From Gari tellinella (taxonomy: Eukaryota; Mollusca; Bivalvia; Cardiida; Psammobiidae): 64,000 nucleotides of DNA. Position numbers and translations under genes: made by a program. Each line of letters opens with the position of its first letter. The first letter of the stretch is position 1. Shown piece by piece: positions 9,536 through 20,419 of the stretch. The stretch is taken from positions 86,633,038 to 86,697,037 of the forward strand of contig OV277856.1 in NCBI GenBank assembly GCA_922989275.2, in the 5' to 3' direction. The notes beneath the pieces were generated by a model. It worked only from the letters and a program-made list of their open reading frames with translations, had not been told where the DNA came from and ran no database searches.

Positions 9536-10794
9536 GATTTCAGGACGTTTCGCTACCTGGATTTTCGCTACCTTAGCATGTTCGCTACCTTGTGGCTTTC
9601 GCGGCTGGTCTTTTCGCTACCTACACTTTTTCGCTACCCATTTTTATTTTTCACACCTCTTATTTACTAATATGCAGGCGCCGTGCGCGAACATTATGAT
9701 TTTTTTTCTAGAATCTACTGATCTGGATCAAAACTGACGTACAGAAATACAAAAAGGTTTATTTACTAATCTGGATCCACACCAACGAACAGAAGACTCG
9801 TCATTTTTTACCAAATTTTTGCACTTGTTACACGTCACACACATCAGACTTTTTCATTTATTAATCTGGATCCAAACCAATGGAATCACTTTGTTTGATG
9901 TGTACGTGATTTTTTCTTAAAATTATCTGGATCCAAACTCACAGAAAGAAAGAATTTCAGTTTTGACGAAATATTTGCACAGACGCCACGCGTCGACGTC
10001 AGAGATTCTTAGGCCTATTTATTGCCAAACAAATGCAAGCTCCATATAAGTGATTTTAGTTAATAATCTGATTTCAACTTACGGACAGAAAACAGTACAG
10101 TTTTTACGCGCAAACGCCACATCAGATCAGAGAATGTTATTTATCGATCTGGATGCAAACCAATGGAATCACCATATATAAATGGTTTTTATTTTATACT
10201 CTGAATCCAAACTAGCGGACAGAGATAGTTACAATTTTTGACAGAATATTTGCACAGCCGCCACATCTATACAGATTTATTTATTAATCTGGATCCAAAC
10301 CAATGCAAGCTCAATATTAGAGATTTTTATTTCATACATGTGTCTAACCCGGATTAAAACTAAAGGGGGTTATGTATCAATCTGGATACAAACTAACGGA
10401 CGTAAATATAGAAGAGATTTTTATAAACTAATCTGGATCCAAACTAACTGTGACAGAACTGTAATGTATTTCTTTCATCTGTGTTTACACGTTTGTAAAC
10501 ACGTGTTCTCGAAGAAGCGCCTTTCAAAATTGATTACTGCTAATTTCATTTTTAACTGAACATTTTAGATAAGTAAACTTCAATAATTTAATCATTTTAA
10601 AAACTCATATATTACGCTAAATTTTAAGTATATTTCATACTTATGGTAAATAAACTTAAACTACGATATAATTATTGGGTGATAAAAATTGGGGTAGCGA
10701 AAATGTACGGGTAGCGAAACGTCCAGCGTAAAAACACCCTTGGTAGCGAACTGACAGGCGCGAACGCAACAGGGTAGCGAAACGTCCAGTAACC
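9536..10794. mobile_element. 1.26-kb TIR element with CGCTACC arrays and 8-bp target duplication
   Basis: Flanked by TCTGCTTC at 9528-9535 and 10795-10802, and removing the element restores a continuous host sequence. Inverted ends share about 18 of 22 bases, including GGACGTTTCGCTACC. Five TTCGCTACC motifs at the left (9548, 9563, 9580, 9612, 9629) face four inverted ones at the right (10693, 10710, 10742, 10773). The interior is about eleven irregular repeats around AATCTGGATCCAAAC (9720-10445). No transposase. An 8-bp duplication fits hAT, P or Merlin-type elements; the superfamily is not identified. Confidence 0.8.
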
Positions 10795-11925
10795 TCTGCT
10801 TCAATGTCTTTAGTTTCTTGTATGTGTTTTGAAATCAGATTGTTTTTCGATCTTGATCAGAACATGCTTTACAGGACTGATGAGAATCAAAACTTTTTGC
10901 AAATACCCAGTACGTGTACCTGAGGTAGGCAGTGAGGTGTGAACGTAACAAACTATTTCAACAGCAGGTCAAGTAGCAAATATTAACACCTTTAATGCAA
11001 TCAAACAATTACAGTAGCCGCGTGTCATCACTAGCGGCACTCTTTGGCGGCACACTTTGCACGTTTTTAAAGCAGATGTCTGCTTTAATTTCTCAAGTTT
11101 CTGTTATGTATTTTGACATTTGATGTATTAAAATGAATACCTCTATATTTAAACAATATAAAGTTACTCGTTTCATCCAAAAAAGCCGGCTTTGCAAAGA
11201 GTTTGGATCCAGCTAAAGTTTGACACTTATATAATAGTTTATATTACACATATGCAGATCAATATTTATGTATATGCCTTAATTTAAGTATCCACCTACC
11301 TTAAACACCCAATAATTAATGCAGTTTAATATTAATGCATGTAATTTGCCAAATTCTAATAACCATTACAAACAGTTTTGATCCAGATGAAACGTCACCT
11401 CACTATGCATCTCACAAGGATTTTGTACATTCATTCGTAAAACCTATCCACATGTACTTGACACATACATCTAGATCTATTACAAAAAAAAAAGTTCCAG
11501 CCGTAAAGGCCATTCAATGTGCAAACCGACTAGATTACCCCTTATTTTAGCCAATAAAAACTGGACCGTACGAACGACATAAAACTGTTTGATGCACATT
11601 TTCGTTATAATTCATGTACTGTGGCGTTATTTGACGGAATTTGATGAAATAAAAAGTAGATATTGATAAATTAATCATTTCCCGAGGGTACCACAAGAGA
11701 ATATCGGCGATCTAGTCTATTTTAACATCAGTTTAAGTCGATAGTTAAGACTAGTAGTTGGATTGCGCTGTTTACCTATAATAGAAGTCAAGTACCTGTT
11801 CACTAGAACCTATCTATCTAGTAGATAGCATCTTTCTTATCTTTATATTCTTTTTGTACACATCGTTTTACCTATCAATTAATTCAATTTTCACCAATAA
11901 TATAAGCGATTATTAAACTTCCGAA
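10795..11925. other. Stretch with no recognised gene
   Basis: Contains a second copy (about 11065-11130) of the sequence flanking the preceding element (CAGATGTCTGCTTTAAT, TGTATTTTGA), so that host sequence is itself a repeat. A decayed GGATCC hairpin half is at 11205-11225. The frame at 11335-11550 is unsupported. Confidence 0.4.
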
Positions 11926-12000
11926 TGCGGGTCAAAGCGGCCCAAAAGTGGGCCGTTTCGAACCGGGCCGTTAAAGATCTGGGCCGTTTTGACCCGTCAC
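11926..12000. repeat. Nested GGCCG dyads upstream of the candidate exon
   Basis: GCGGGTCAAAGCGGCCCA (left) and TGGGCCGTTTTGACCCGT (right) are inverted, with further CGGCCC/GGGCCG units between them, so about 75 bases can fold in more than one way. GC-rich island in AT-rich DNA, ending about 125 bases before the ATG at 12124. Confidence 0.6.
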
Positions 12001-12123
12001 CAATTATCGAGTTAGCAGCAAAGGGACATAACTGCAGTACACTTTACAGTTAGTGCGATACGTACCGATATTCGACCTGAGAACCCGAAGAATGCACTAG
12101 TAAGCTGAAAAGTTAGTGGAAAT

Positions 12124-12216
12124 ATGGCGACTAGTGGAATTACCTGTGTTGTCAGGCAGAGTTTTAGTAAGTTTGTTCGACCTCACAGAACAAACCTGCT
12201 GGTTAGAAAAACACAA
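12124..12216 (+). CDS. Candidate first coding exon with a mitochondrial-type presequence
   Basis: ATG at 12124 lies in the context AATATGG. The predicted peptide begins MATSGITCVVRQSFSKFVRP and continues HRTNLLVRKTQ: seven basic residues, no acidic ones, several Ser/Thr and hydrophobics, which is the pattern of a mitochondrial targeting presequence. After 31 codons CAA is followed by GTACGT, a plausible donor; an alternative donor GTAAGT lies at 12167. Without splicing the frame runs only to a TAA near 12296. CpG-richer upstream sequence (11930-12120) fits a promoter and 5'UTR. No downstream exon can be assigned, so the product is unknown. Confidence 0.4.
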
Positions 12217-12725
12217 GTACGTACATTTCTTTATAGCTTTATGCCTTTGCATATAGAAATGACAAAGATACAGCTGATGTCTAAGTTCTAATGCGGAAAT
12301 AGCTGTCTGTACCTCCATTGACAGTATTCAATACACTAAATAAAACGATTTGCACTTTTCATCGCTGGAAACCATTAGAATGCATTATTGCGCAAACAAT
12401 GTAGACCGTCATTAGAGGGTCCCTGAAGGACCGACCGCTCTTATCAGGACATGCACTATCTACTTTTTCTAGTTTAATTGTACTACTTTTTTCTAGTTTA
12501 ATTGTATTGGTAAAGTAGATGGTCCACATGAAAATTTCAGCATGTAAAGAGTTAATATTAGTCTAAACTTGTGAGGCTGTACTGTATGCAAACATTGTGC
12601 ATCGGTTAGCCTAGTGCAAATTCTTTTCAAATTACAGTGCAATTTTATAACGGCTATTAACAATGTATGCTCATTTTCATATATGTTTTTACCCAATGTA
12701 CAGGCTTTTATTTGTCATGCATGAC
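12217..12725. other. Possible intron start; no recognised gene
   Basis: Holds a short tandem duplication TTTTCTAGTTTAATTGTA (about 12466-12507). The minus frames at 12097-12318 and 12493-12696 lack recognisable features. Confidence 0.35.
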
Positions 12726-12729
12726 TTAA

Positions 12730-13064
12730 AGGGACTCGCAACCGGATGGTGTACTTGTCAAAATAAAATAAAATACTCAAATAAAAGCAAATTTGTGGCA
12801 TTATTTGGCTTCTGACATTAAAAAAATATGATCAGTCCAAAAAAAGTCTCAAGAATCGTCACCGAATCTTAGTTTTTTTTTTAGATACATTCCATCGTTT
12901 TTCAATAGCGTCAGCTGACGGTTTTGTTGTTGTTGCTTCTCTACACGGGCTCTGACATAAACCGGAGCCGAATAATGTAGTATTAATCGCTACCAGTGAA
13001 GTACGTTAATTCGCTACCATATATATAGAGAGCGTCCGTGGTCGAGGCGGTAAGGCGTGTCCTT
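12730..13064 (+). mobile_element. TTAA-flanked tRNA-bearing element, 3' part missing
   Basis: TTAA at 12726-12729 is followed by AGGGACTCGCAACCGGAT, the same end as the complete copy at 22079-22606. The two copies align through TAAGATTCGGTGACG-type blocks and GCTACCATATATATAGAGAG into the tRNA-like head GCGTCCGTGGTCGAGGCGG. The element breaks off where a HINE-like element (13065) is inserted, and the rest is not found beyond 13695. Confidence 0.7.
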
Positions 13065-13695
13065 ATTTTTATGCCCCCGGCATCGACAGATGCGGGAGCA
13101 TATAGTAATCATCCTATCCGTCCGTAACCAGGTTAATAAGATTTTACCGTTTCGTCTAGCTTCAACACCACTTATTCAAATGCTTAGATACTTATACAGT
13201 TGTTGCCTTGGACCATTCCCTAGCCACCAATAATACCCAACCTTGATTTTGACCTTGACCTTGACCTAATTTGGACTTAGAATATTTTGAATGGGCTATT
13301 TCTTGGTTAACTAGATTTTACCGTTTCGTCTAGCATCAACACCGCTTACTCCAATGCTTGGATACTTATACAGTTGTTGCCTTGGACCATTCCCTATCCA
13401 CAAATATCACCCAACCATGATTTTGACCTTGAACTTGACCTAATTTGGACTTAGAATATTTTGAATGGGCTATTTCTTGGTTAACTAGATTTTACCATTC
13501 CGTCCAGCATCAACACTACTTACTACAATGCTTCTATACTTATACAGTTATTGCCTTGGACCATTACCAACCCACCAGTAATACCCAAGCTTAGTTTGAC
13601 CTTGACCTTGACCTAATTTGGACTTAGAAAAAATCCAGAATATATTGTCAAGGATGCCACCGGGGGCATGAGCGTTTATTGAACGCAGTCTTGTT
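13065..13695 (-). mobile_element. HINE-like (Helentron-associated) element
   Basis: Read on the minus strand it starts AACAAGACTGCG, has three tandem repeats of about 173 bp (plus-strand starts near 13143, 13316 and 13489, each with TTTTACCGTTTCGTCTAG-type sequence and TTGACCTTGACCT), a short GGAC run, and a terminal hairpin TATGCTCCCGCATC/GATGCCGGGGGCATA. This order (repeats, microsatellite, 3' hairpin) fits published HINE structure. Same family as 44758-45395 and the fragment at 61441-61550. Confidence 0.65.
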
Positions 13696-14079
13696 CTACG
13701 TTGTTTTCGTGACCTCATATTGTTTTCGCGAAAACAGGCTGTTTTCGGTTTTTCCGGTTACCGCTTATGAATGATTGCAAATATGTTGTCAATTTAGTTA
13801 TTTCAAGATGTCAATCATTGACTCAATGACAGCTTATTTTAACCCTACAATTTACAATCATTGAACATTTGAAGCAGTCAACTCTGTGTTTACATAAATC
13901 AACCACTTAAAGGAATAATATTTAGATGCCTAGCTGTATACAGATGGCAGCTAATGTAGGGTAAATGTAAAGCAGTTTAAACTTCCTATAGGAGCTTTAT
14001 ACATGTACTTAATAATTTGCCTTTATCATGCATTAAACCTCTTTTTGGATAATCCCATGCATCCTCAAAGCACAATCTC
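13696..14079. other. No recognised gene
   Basis: Only a perfect 14-base dyad GTTTTCGCGAAAAC near 13721 stands out. Confidence 0.4.
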
Positions 14080-14364
14080 TTAACCCTTTACTCCATAGAT
14101 ACCCTGTAGTTAGATAAACCTTTTTACACATTTATTTTTAACTCATTTATCCACTGAAGAACATTATATAAGTTCCCATTTTACTACAGTAATAAATATG
14201 CAACATAAGAAATACAAATCCAATATTTCCTATATCCTAGCAGTTGGTAGCTTAAAGTAAAGCAGAATGTGCCTTTACTATACACATTCTGCTTTACTTG
14301 CAACCTGCTTTAAGTGGTCACCTGTCTTCAAAACTATAAGAAACAGGATATGGCGAAAGGGTAA
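14080..14364. mobile_element. Family A hairpin MITE
   Basis: TTAA at 14080-14083, end CCCTTTACTCCATAG, then block TTATCCACTGAAGAA, hairpin (about 14250-14313) with GTAAAGCAGAATGTG and inverse, then GGTCACCTGTCTTCAAAACT, and a decayed right end. One arm has lost the outer GCAGGCTGAA block. Confidence 0.8.
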
Positions 14365-15197
14365 CATGTAAGACAGGTTTAACTGTACCGTACAGCAATG
14401 CTTTTTTTTTTGCAATCAGTAATATCAAGATCAGAGATCACTGATAATAGGCAACAACACTGTCTTATCAGGCGACATTCAGTTACTACTGTAAGTAAAA
14501 CAATCACCCAACATGGTAATGAGAACAGTTGTTTGATGGTTGTTTGTTGGAGAATGTGTTTTTAATGGTAAAACATGTGATCAAAAGGAATGCTGAAATT
14601 CCTATAGGAGCTTTCTGCTTTATTGTTTCTTGCACTTGCCTGCCATATTATGTTTGTCTTTCAATTCAACTTACTTTAAGAGGCCACTTCAATAGATCAT
14701 TGCAGGGTCTACACTGTTTTCCAAAAGCATTTATATACATGTATGCTTTTAGCAGAAGATGGGTTGAACATTTCATTATAATTAAGCAAATTTAAGGTCC
14801 CAAATAATGCAAACAATGTAGTATTGCCAGAATCATTGCTCAATTCAATCTATACTTATTTTTCATGATATAGTTTATATTCCCTGTCATGGAACCCGTT
14901 TCCAACTGAAATCCTGGATTGACTCCTGAGAGAGGTTAATTAAGCTTTTAAAGGGCAGATTTTATCTGTATTGATTTTGTATTTGAACACTAGAGTGAAT
15001 GATAGGTGATCAATTCTGCAGATGTCCTGCACAGCTCACTATAGAATGAAAGGGTCTGTCAGGGAATCAGGGGTATTGGAATTCCATGTACCCATTGATA
15101 GTTTGTTTATCTCTAATTGCTTCATGCAAATATCTACTTAAAGGTTTACACTCATTTTTTTATATTTTTTTTTACAATAAATACAGTAAAGCTTGCA
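14365..15197. other. No recognised gene
   Basis: AT-rich single-copy sequence. The 88-codon frame at 14529-14795 has a hydrophobic, cysteine-rich, low-information peptide and no recognisable domain. Confidence 0.4.
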
Positions 15198-15605
15198 TTA
15201 ACCCATTACCCCCAGGGGTGTAAAAATTTCATAATTGTTACTCGCCCTGCTGGGTGATAATGACATTTTGCTCATTAGTTTCTGTTGTAAATTATCAGAA
15301 AATCTGCTCGCCCTGACAATATCTTACTCGCCATGGCGAGTGAGCGAGTAGAATTTTACACCCCTGACCCCATAGCCTGTTTCTAGTTTGAAGATAGTTG
15401 ACCATTTAAAGCAGGTTGAAAGTAAAGCAGAATGTGCCTTAAGGCATTCTGCTTTACTTTCATCCTGCTTTAAGCTTTTATCTGCTAGAAAATAGAAACT
15501 ATTTCTTATTTTTCTAACTTGTGACATTGTAAATTGGAACTATTTTCTACAATAGAGGAATAGATTAAATGCGTAAAAAGGTGTATTTATGGGGTAATGG
15601 GTTAA
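15198..15605. mobile_element. Family A MITE interrupted by a nested hAT-like element
   Basis: TTAA 15198-15201 with CCCATTACCCC, interrupted at 15213-15366, resumes with ACCCCATAGCCTGTTTCTAG. Hairpin core about 15407-15473, then TATCTGCTAGAAAATAGAAA, and right end GGGGTAATGGG before TTAA (15602-15605). Confidence 0.8.
15213..15366. mobile_element. hAT-like MITE nested in family A
   Basis: Perfect 13-base inverted ends CAGGGGTGTAAAA and TTTTACACCCCTG (with further similarity inward), the CAGGG start usual for hAT. Inside, ACTCGCC motifs repeat around a CTCGCCATGGCGAG dyad. Flanks share ACCCC, a partial target duplication. Confidence 0.65.
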
Positions 15606-15739
15606 GCAACCACTCAAAAGAAGAGCCTTCTAGAATCCTGAATACAAGTGACATTGAAGTGGTTTCTTATTATCTGTTTGAGATTCATTTGACAAGGCTA
15701 CAGATCTACATGTATAAGGAACACTAACATAGATCTGTC

Positions 15740-15884
15740 TGTCTTACAGTTACCAAACCCTATGCTGTAACTACTTATTAGAATTGTTTCTAGGAGACAA
15801 TTCTAATGAGCAGTTACAACATAGTTTTGGTGGCGACTTAATAAAGAGGGAAATGTGAGATAACCTCTTATCAAGAGCCCTGAG
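15740..15884. mobile_element. hAT-like MITE family E, decayed left end
   Basis: Hairpin TTAGAATTGTTTCTAGGAG with inverse partner TCTAATGAGCAGTTAC (about 15763-15825) and right end CCTCTTATCAAGAGCCCTG match the intact copies at 32357-32553. A decayed family F core (GATCCCGATGAGATGC, TCTGGATCCAATCTG) follows at 15905-15975. Confidence 0.5.
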
Positions 15885-16153
15885 ATTGTTGTATACTTGT
15901 CTATCAGTTCAGATCCCGATGAGATGCCAGTTTACCCAAGGCATTATATCTGGATCCAATCTGTTTGCAAGGGTCATTTCCAAGTAGTGTTCAGCATACT
16001 AGAGATTGAGGTTTAATGATCTGCTAATTCTGTTAGTGAGGCAATATAGATCTCGATTCATCTCGTCAGTCTTCAAACTCGTAAAAATGACAATACCGTT
16101 GTAGAGCAGGCAACAGGTAAAGCTAATATTGGAGCTGTATCAGTATACCAGTA

Positions 16154-16358
16154 CAGGAGAACCTCTCTATTACGGCCACTAAATATTATTAATTATTGGC
16201 TGTTTAACGTAGATGACTGCTTAAAGAAAGGTGACAGTAAAACAGAAAGCTCCTTTAGGAGCTTTCTGTTTCACTGTCACCTTCCTTTAAGCCTTCACCC
16301 ATCTTTTAAACAATCAATTAGCCTTCGTTTTAGTGGTCGTAATAGAGAGGTTTTACTG
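16154..16358. mobile_element. P3 pogo-like element carrying hairpin D
   Basis: TA (16152-16153) then CAGGAGAACCTCTCTATTAC; right end GTAATAGAGAGGTTTTACTG then TA (16359-16360). Inside is a hairpin at about 16216-16294 with CTTAAAGAAAGGTGACAG, AACAGAAAGCTCCTTTAGG and the inverse arm. Non-autonomous; TA flanks fit Tc1/mariner/pogo. Confidence 0.8.
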
Positions 16359-16787
16359 TATTGATAATTCCCTTTTTATACTGTGGTACAAGTTTAACAC
16401 AGTGATCAACAGTCCGGATCACATCAGTGTTATAATATGATCAATACTTGCTTTGGGAAAAAATATTACAAGTGTACACTGTTGGGTTTGTTAATGTATT
16501 GATCAACCTTATGCAAACCCTTTAAAGAAATTATTCATGAAACTGTCAATATTTTTATTCTTCAGTTACTGGCAGATTTGTATTTGACTTGTCGAAGCAT
16601 GCATGGTTTTCCCTCACAGGTTGTTTTCAGTGTTGAAGGCAGGACTAGTGGAAGCTTGGTTGAATCTGTTAGCATAGTGTTGACTGCTCATCATGGCAAT
16701 ACATGTAGTTCAAAGTAAAGTTTATCTCAGGAGGAGGCTATATTCTGTTCAGTTAAATAGTCAATCTTGTAATAACTAATATACATG

Positions 16788-17024
16788 TAACTCTTTTACT
16801 CCATATTTTACGCAATTGATTTATTCCTCCACTGAATAAAATAGTTCCACTTTTTGAAGTTATGAATATATATTTTCTATGTTCTAGCAGATGGTAGCTT
16901 AAAGCAGGCTGAAAGTAAAGCAGAATGCACTCTTTCTGCTTTAGTTTTGACCTGCTTTAGGTGGTCACCTATCTCCAATACTTGAAACAGGTTATACATG
17001 TATGTATATAGAGTAAAGGGTTAA
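16788..17024. mobile_element. Family A MITE with shortened hairpin
   Basis: Ends TAACTCTTTTACTCCATA and GAGTAAAGGG-TTAA (17021-17024), with the standard internal blocks. The core (about 16900-16972) has lost part of its tip: GCAGAATGCACTCTTTCTGC. Confidence 0.75.
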
Positions 17025-17062
17025 GCAACCATTCAGTAAAGAAACAGAGTTCGTTTTACATA

Positions 17063-17150
17063 ATTATTTTCTTAATGAGGACATAAGTAATGCAGAAAGC
17101 TCATTTAGGAGCTTTCTGTATTAGTTTTGTCCTGCAGTAAGCTGACACAG
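17063..17150. repeat. Hairpin D
   Basis: ATGAGGACATAAGTAATGC, AGAAAGCTCATTTAGGAGC and the inverse arm ending GTCCTGCAGTAAGC form a stem of about 30 bp. Flanks GAGTTCGTTTTAC and TTTAAGACC are weakly inverted; no clear element ends. Confidence 0.6.
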
Positions 17151-17633
17151 GTCTGTCTTTAAGACCCCAAATTCATCTTCTTTTGAGAGATTGCTTAACT
17201 TAAGTGAGATTGTTCTGCCATAGTTGTGAATGGAGATTGGTCTAAGATCGAGATATAGCAGTTTGAAATTCACAAGTTGACACTATGATTGATGCCTCTC
17301 GCCATAGCCTGCTCAGTTATCATCAGATTCCCAGAAATAGAGACCGCTGAAGCTTTGCAGAAACTCTAGATATCCCAACGACCAATGACTCCCTGGTTTT
17401 CAGCTAGTAGGTTTTGTTATAATATTATTCATCAATTTATTTGTATGTATGATCCCCACTCCCCTTGGGATCAGGTTTGAATTAGGAGTTTGACTGTGTG
17501 CCCAAAACTTTTAGCTTTGACAGTAGCTTTTAACTTTTTCTCAATTGTGTCATAGAGTGTAGTTGACTATACTATACAAACAGTGTAGACCCAGATGAGT
17601 TCAGGAACTTTCAGCTTTAACATACAAATGCTT

Positions 17634-17876
17634 TTTACCCTTTCCCCCACATAGAAGTGCCTTTTAACACATTTAATATATTCCTTCACTGAAGAAAATT
17701 GTTCTAATTAATCATGAACATATACCATAAGAATTATTTACTATATCCTAGCATATGACAGCTTAAAACAGGCTGAAATTAAAGCAGAATGTGCTTTAAG
17801 GCGCATTCTGCTTTACTTTCAACCTGCTTTAAGTAGTTACCTGTCTTCAAATCAAAACTAAAAACAGGCAATAGGG
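17634..17876. mobile_element. Family A hairpin MITE
   Basis: Left end TACCCTTTCCCCCACATAG, block CACTGAAGAAAATTG, hairpin about 17761-17833 (tip GTGCTTTAAGGCGC, arms mixed between the two tip types), TACCTGTCTTCAAA, eroded right end AATAGGGTAATA. Confidence 0.75.
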
Positions 17877-18326
17877 TAATACTGCATTTATGCTTTAGTT
17901 TGTCCTCCACAAAAAACTACCATGGTTAAGGAAAGGCTGCGTAAATCCTAGCCATAGAGACAAAATATCTAGATCTACATTGGCCTCCCACTCCCGGACA
18001 GTTTATATAACAATTACAGTCATGTAGTCAGTCATGGAACAGGAAAGCCATGGAACACTGATAGGCAGTGAAAGCTGTTACCCACTAAGATATTCTCTTG
18101 TTATTTACTGTAATCACACAGGTGCAACTGCTTACAGTAATTAAGTCACTTGCATCTTTCTTTACAGGTACAATTTGTAACCCGTCTGATAATGCACTAT
18201 CAGTGTTGGGAACAGTCCTATTTTCCAATTATTTCTGCCACATGCACTTAGAATAAAGCTAATTACATTAAAAAATACAAAACTGCTATAACCATCAGAC
18301 AAAATAAAGACTGACTCTGTATTTAA
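17877..18326. other. No recognised gene
   Basis: A pyrimidine-rich acceptor-like CATCTTTCTTTACAG ends near 18168 and is followed by an open stretch of about 25 codons, but no donor or domain can be recognised. Confidence 0.3.
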
Positions 18327-18430
18327 GACAGATGGCTTCTTAAAGCAAGGTGAAAGTAAAGCAGAAAGCTCCTGAAGGAGCTTTATGCTTTAATTTCATC
18401 TTGTTTAAGCTTCCATAGATCTGTCTTTAT
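18327..18430. repeat. Hairpin D, intermediate with core A
   Basis: ACAGATGGCTTCTTAAAGC, AAGGTGAAAGTAAAGCAG, AAAGCTCCTGAAGGAGCTTT and the inverse arm. It has the outer arm of core A but the AAGCTCC tip of D, so it links the two hairpin types. Confidence 0.6.
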
Positions 18431-18487
18431 AAATTATAACAATCATTAAAGATGTGCTTTGAGTGGTTCCAGTACTGATGGGGGTTT

Positions 18488-18747
18488 CAGGGCTGCCATA
18501 AGTTGACATAAAAAATCCTAAGATTTCAAAATTTGCATTTTTCAAGTGCGATTTTACGAATCCTACCTCTACCCCATAGCCTGTTTCTAGTTTTGTTGAC
18601 ATGCAAATACTTAAAGCAGGCTGTAAGTAAAGCAGAATGTGCCTAAAGGCGCATTCTGCTTTACTTTCAGCCTACTTTAAGCTACTATAAACTGGAAAAA
18701 AATCTAGGAAAAAGATTTAAGAAAAATCCGGAGAAATGTCAGCCCTG
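18488..18747. mobile_element. hAT-like MITE carrying the family A half-element
   Basis: Ends CAGGGCTGCCATAAGTTGAC and the inverse GAGAAATGTCAGCCCTG; GGGTTT lies on both flanks (18482-18487, 18748-18753), a probable target duplication. Inside sits ACCCCATAGCCTGTTTCTAG, i.e. the end of family A, then its hairpin (about 18610-18681, tip GTGCCTAAAGGCGC). This shows family A sequence embedded in another chassis. Confidence 0.8.
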
Positions 18748-19394
18748 GGGTTTGCTGTATCATACGCACTCATTGTTTCCTCGTAACATGTCAAGCAGAG
18801 AGTTGGCGTGCTTTATGATCTTGAACATACACCAATACTCACATAACTATGATAATTGCATGTATACTTCACAGATGTCTAGTGGCATTGCCTGTGATGA
18901 TTGGACATATAGGAATATTGCAGAGATTCTGCACAATTTTCAGTATATCTCATCTAGGTCTGCAGTTTGCTTATGCCATAAGGGATTAACATACCTATTT
19001 GTTAGATGTGTTACATGGTTCAGTGAATTATGTATAATTATCTGCTCAGGTATACAGGTACTTGTTGTTTCATCAACAACACCTCACCAAAGCAAATCAA
19101 GACAATGAGTTGAAATGACCAACATAGCTTGAGTAAACAGACAGGTATGGCAAGAGTTATAAACTGGGCAAAGTTTGATTACTTCAGATTAGAAGATGAT
19201 ATCTGAAGGGGGTCAATAATTACCAGGTACTGCTGAAATGTGGGTGGCAAAAGGTCATTTGATTGACCCCTTCTCAATCTCATTCATAATAAGGACATCC
19301 TTTTCATGCCTTTGTGTATTAATCACAGAAATGCCACTTCATTCATCTAGCCTGTCCCAAAGTGCAATAGAAACTTTGTACATGTATGATTGCA
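18748..19394. other. No recognised gene
   Basis: The longest plus frame here (18752-19108, 118 codons) begins at the last bases of the preceding element and has no recognisable motif, signal or domain; treated as chance. Confidence 0.4.
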
Positions 19395-19399
19395 TCCTA

Positions 19400-19515
19400 A
19401 CACTGTTAACTGCTTAATTAAAGCAGATTGAAACTATACTATTATATATAGCACTCTCCTACTGGAGCTTTCTGCCTTACTTTCAGTCTGCTTTTAGCTA
19501 TCTCCTTTCTAAGAG
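19400..19515. repeat. Hairpin D, decayed
   Basis: CTTAATTAAAGCAGATTGAA and CTTTCAGTCTGCTTTTAGC flank a reduced tip with GGAGCTTTCTGC. Confidence 0.5.
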
Positions 19516-20170
19516 TCTGGTAAAGAAGAAAAGGATTATTAATGCAAGCTTTTTCCAACTTCAATAATACCTTTTAACCAGATTTTCCAATTGGACAACC
19601 TGGTTATTAAAAACTTGGATGTCATTTTGTGTGTGTGCGTGGGTGTCAAACTTCATTTTTCCATTACGATTTGAGAAGGAAGTGAAATATTGCTTCTCTT
19701 TGACACAATTAAAATGAGTGGTCACATTTTCTAGTTTGGTGGAGACACAAGGATTTTAAATACAAAATAGTATTTGAATTAGAATACCTCCTTATCTCGA
19801 GCCTTGTTGTGTGGGAGTTTTCTTGGTTGAATAATGTGCAGTTGTACACTATGACAGGTTTTAAACCTTTGAATACTAAATAAACATTATCTCCTCATAC
19901 TGTCGTGTACTGAAATTCTGAATTAAACTCTTGTTTCATATAAATAGAATGATATCAGAGAGACAAAATGTTTGCAATCCTGAACAGGACCCACATTTTG
20001 TTGGGTCTGATCTAGATCAGAAGTCATCCATATTCGACTCCAGTATTGAAAGGATTCGATCGTAATATCTATTTTTGGGCACATAAATGACACTATCAGT
20101 TGTGTCAACACTAAACAGCTCCACACTGATTTGGACACAGGCAGGTCCCTGCTGTTGAAATTTGTTTTGT

Positions 20171-20419
20171 TTAACTCTTTGTGCCCTAGTCCCGCATATA
20201 GGCATCCTTTTCAAACAGTGTACATGTGAATAGTACACTTGTCCTATGCAAACATTGAAGACCCAGATCAGAGGGCTCCTAGGAGCCCTCTGATCAGGGT
20301 CATCACTGTTTGTCACAATGCCAAACATTGACAAAAACAACCCTTAAAAATCAGAAATGGACTAGACTTAAATGGAAACTGGAATTGTCCATTAAAAGTT
20401 TCAGGGAGGAAAGAGTTAA
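20171..20419. mobile_element. Family B TTAA element
   Basis: TTAA 20171-20174 then CTCTTTGTGCCCTAGTCCCG; right end TTTCAGGGAGGAAAGAG then TTAA (20416-20419). The centre is a near-perfect hairpin AGACCCAGATCAGAGGGC with its inverse (about 20257-20312). Same family as 51711-51953. Minus frames over it (20017-20340 and others) are shadows of the dyad. Confidence 0.85.

Noticed and set aside
18752..19108. 118-codon plus frame
   Set aside because: Starts within the last bases of a MITE, has no domain, signal or coding-like composition.
20017..20340. 107-codon minus frame
   Set aside because: Lies across the family B hairpin and its flanks; no protein similarity recognised.
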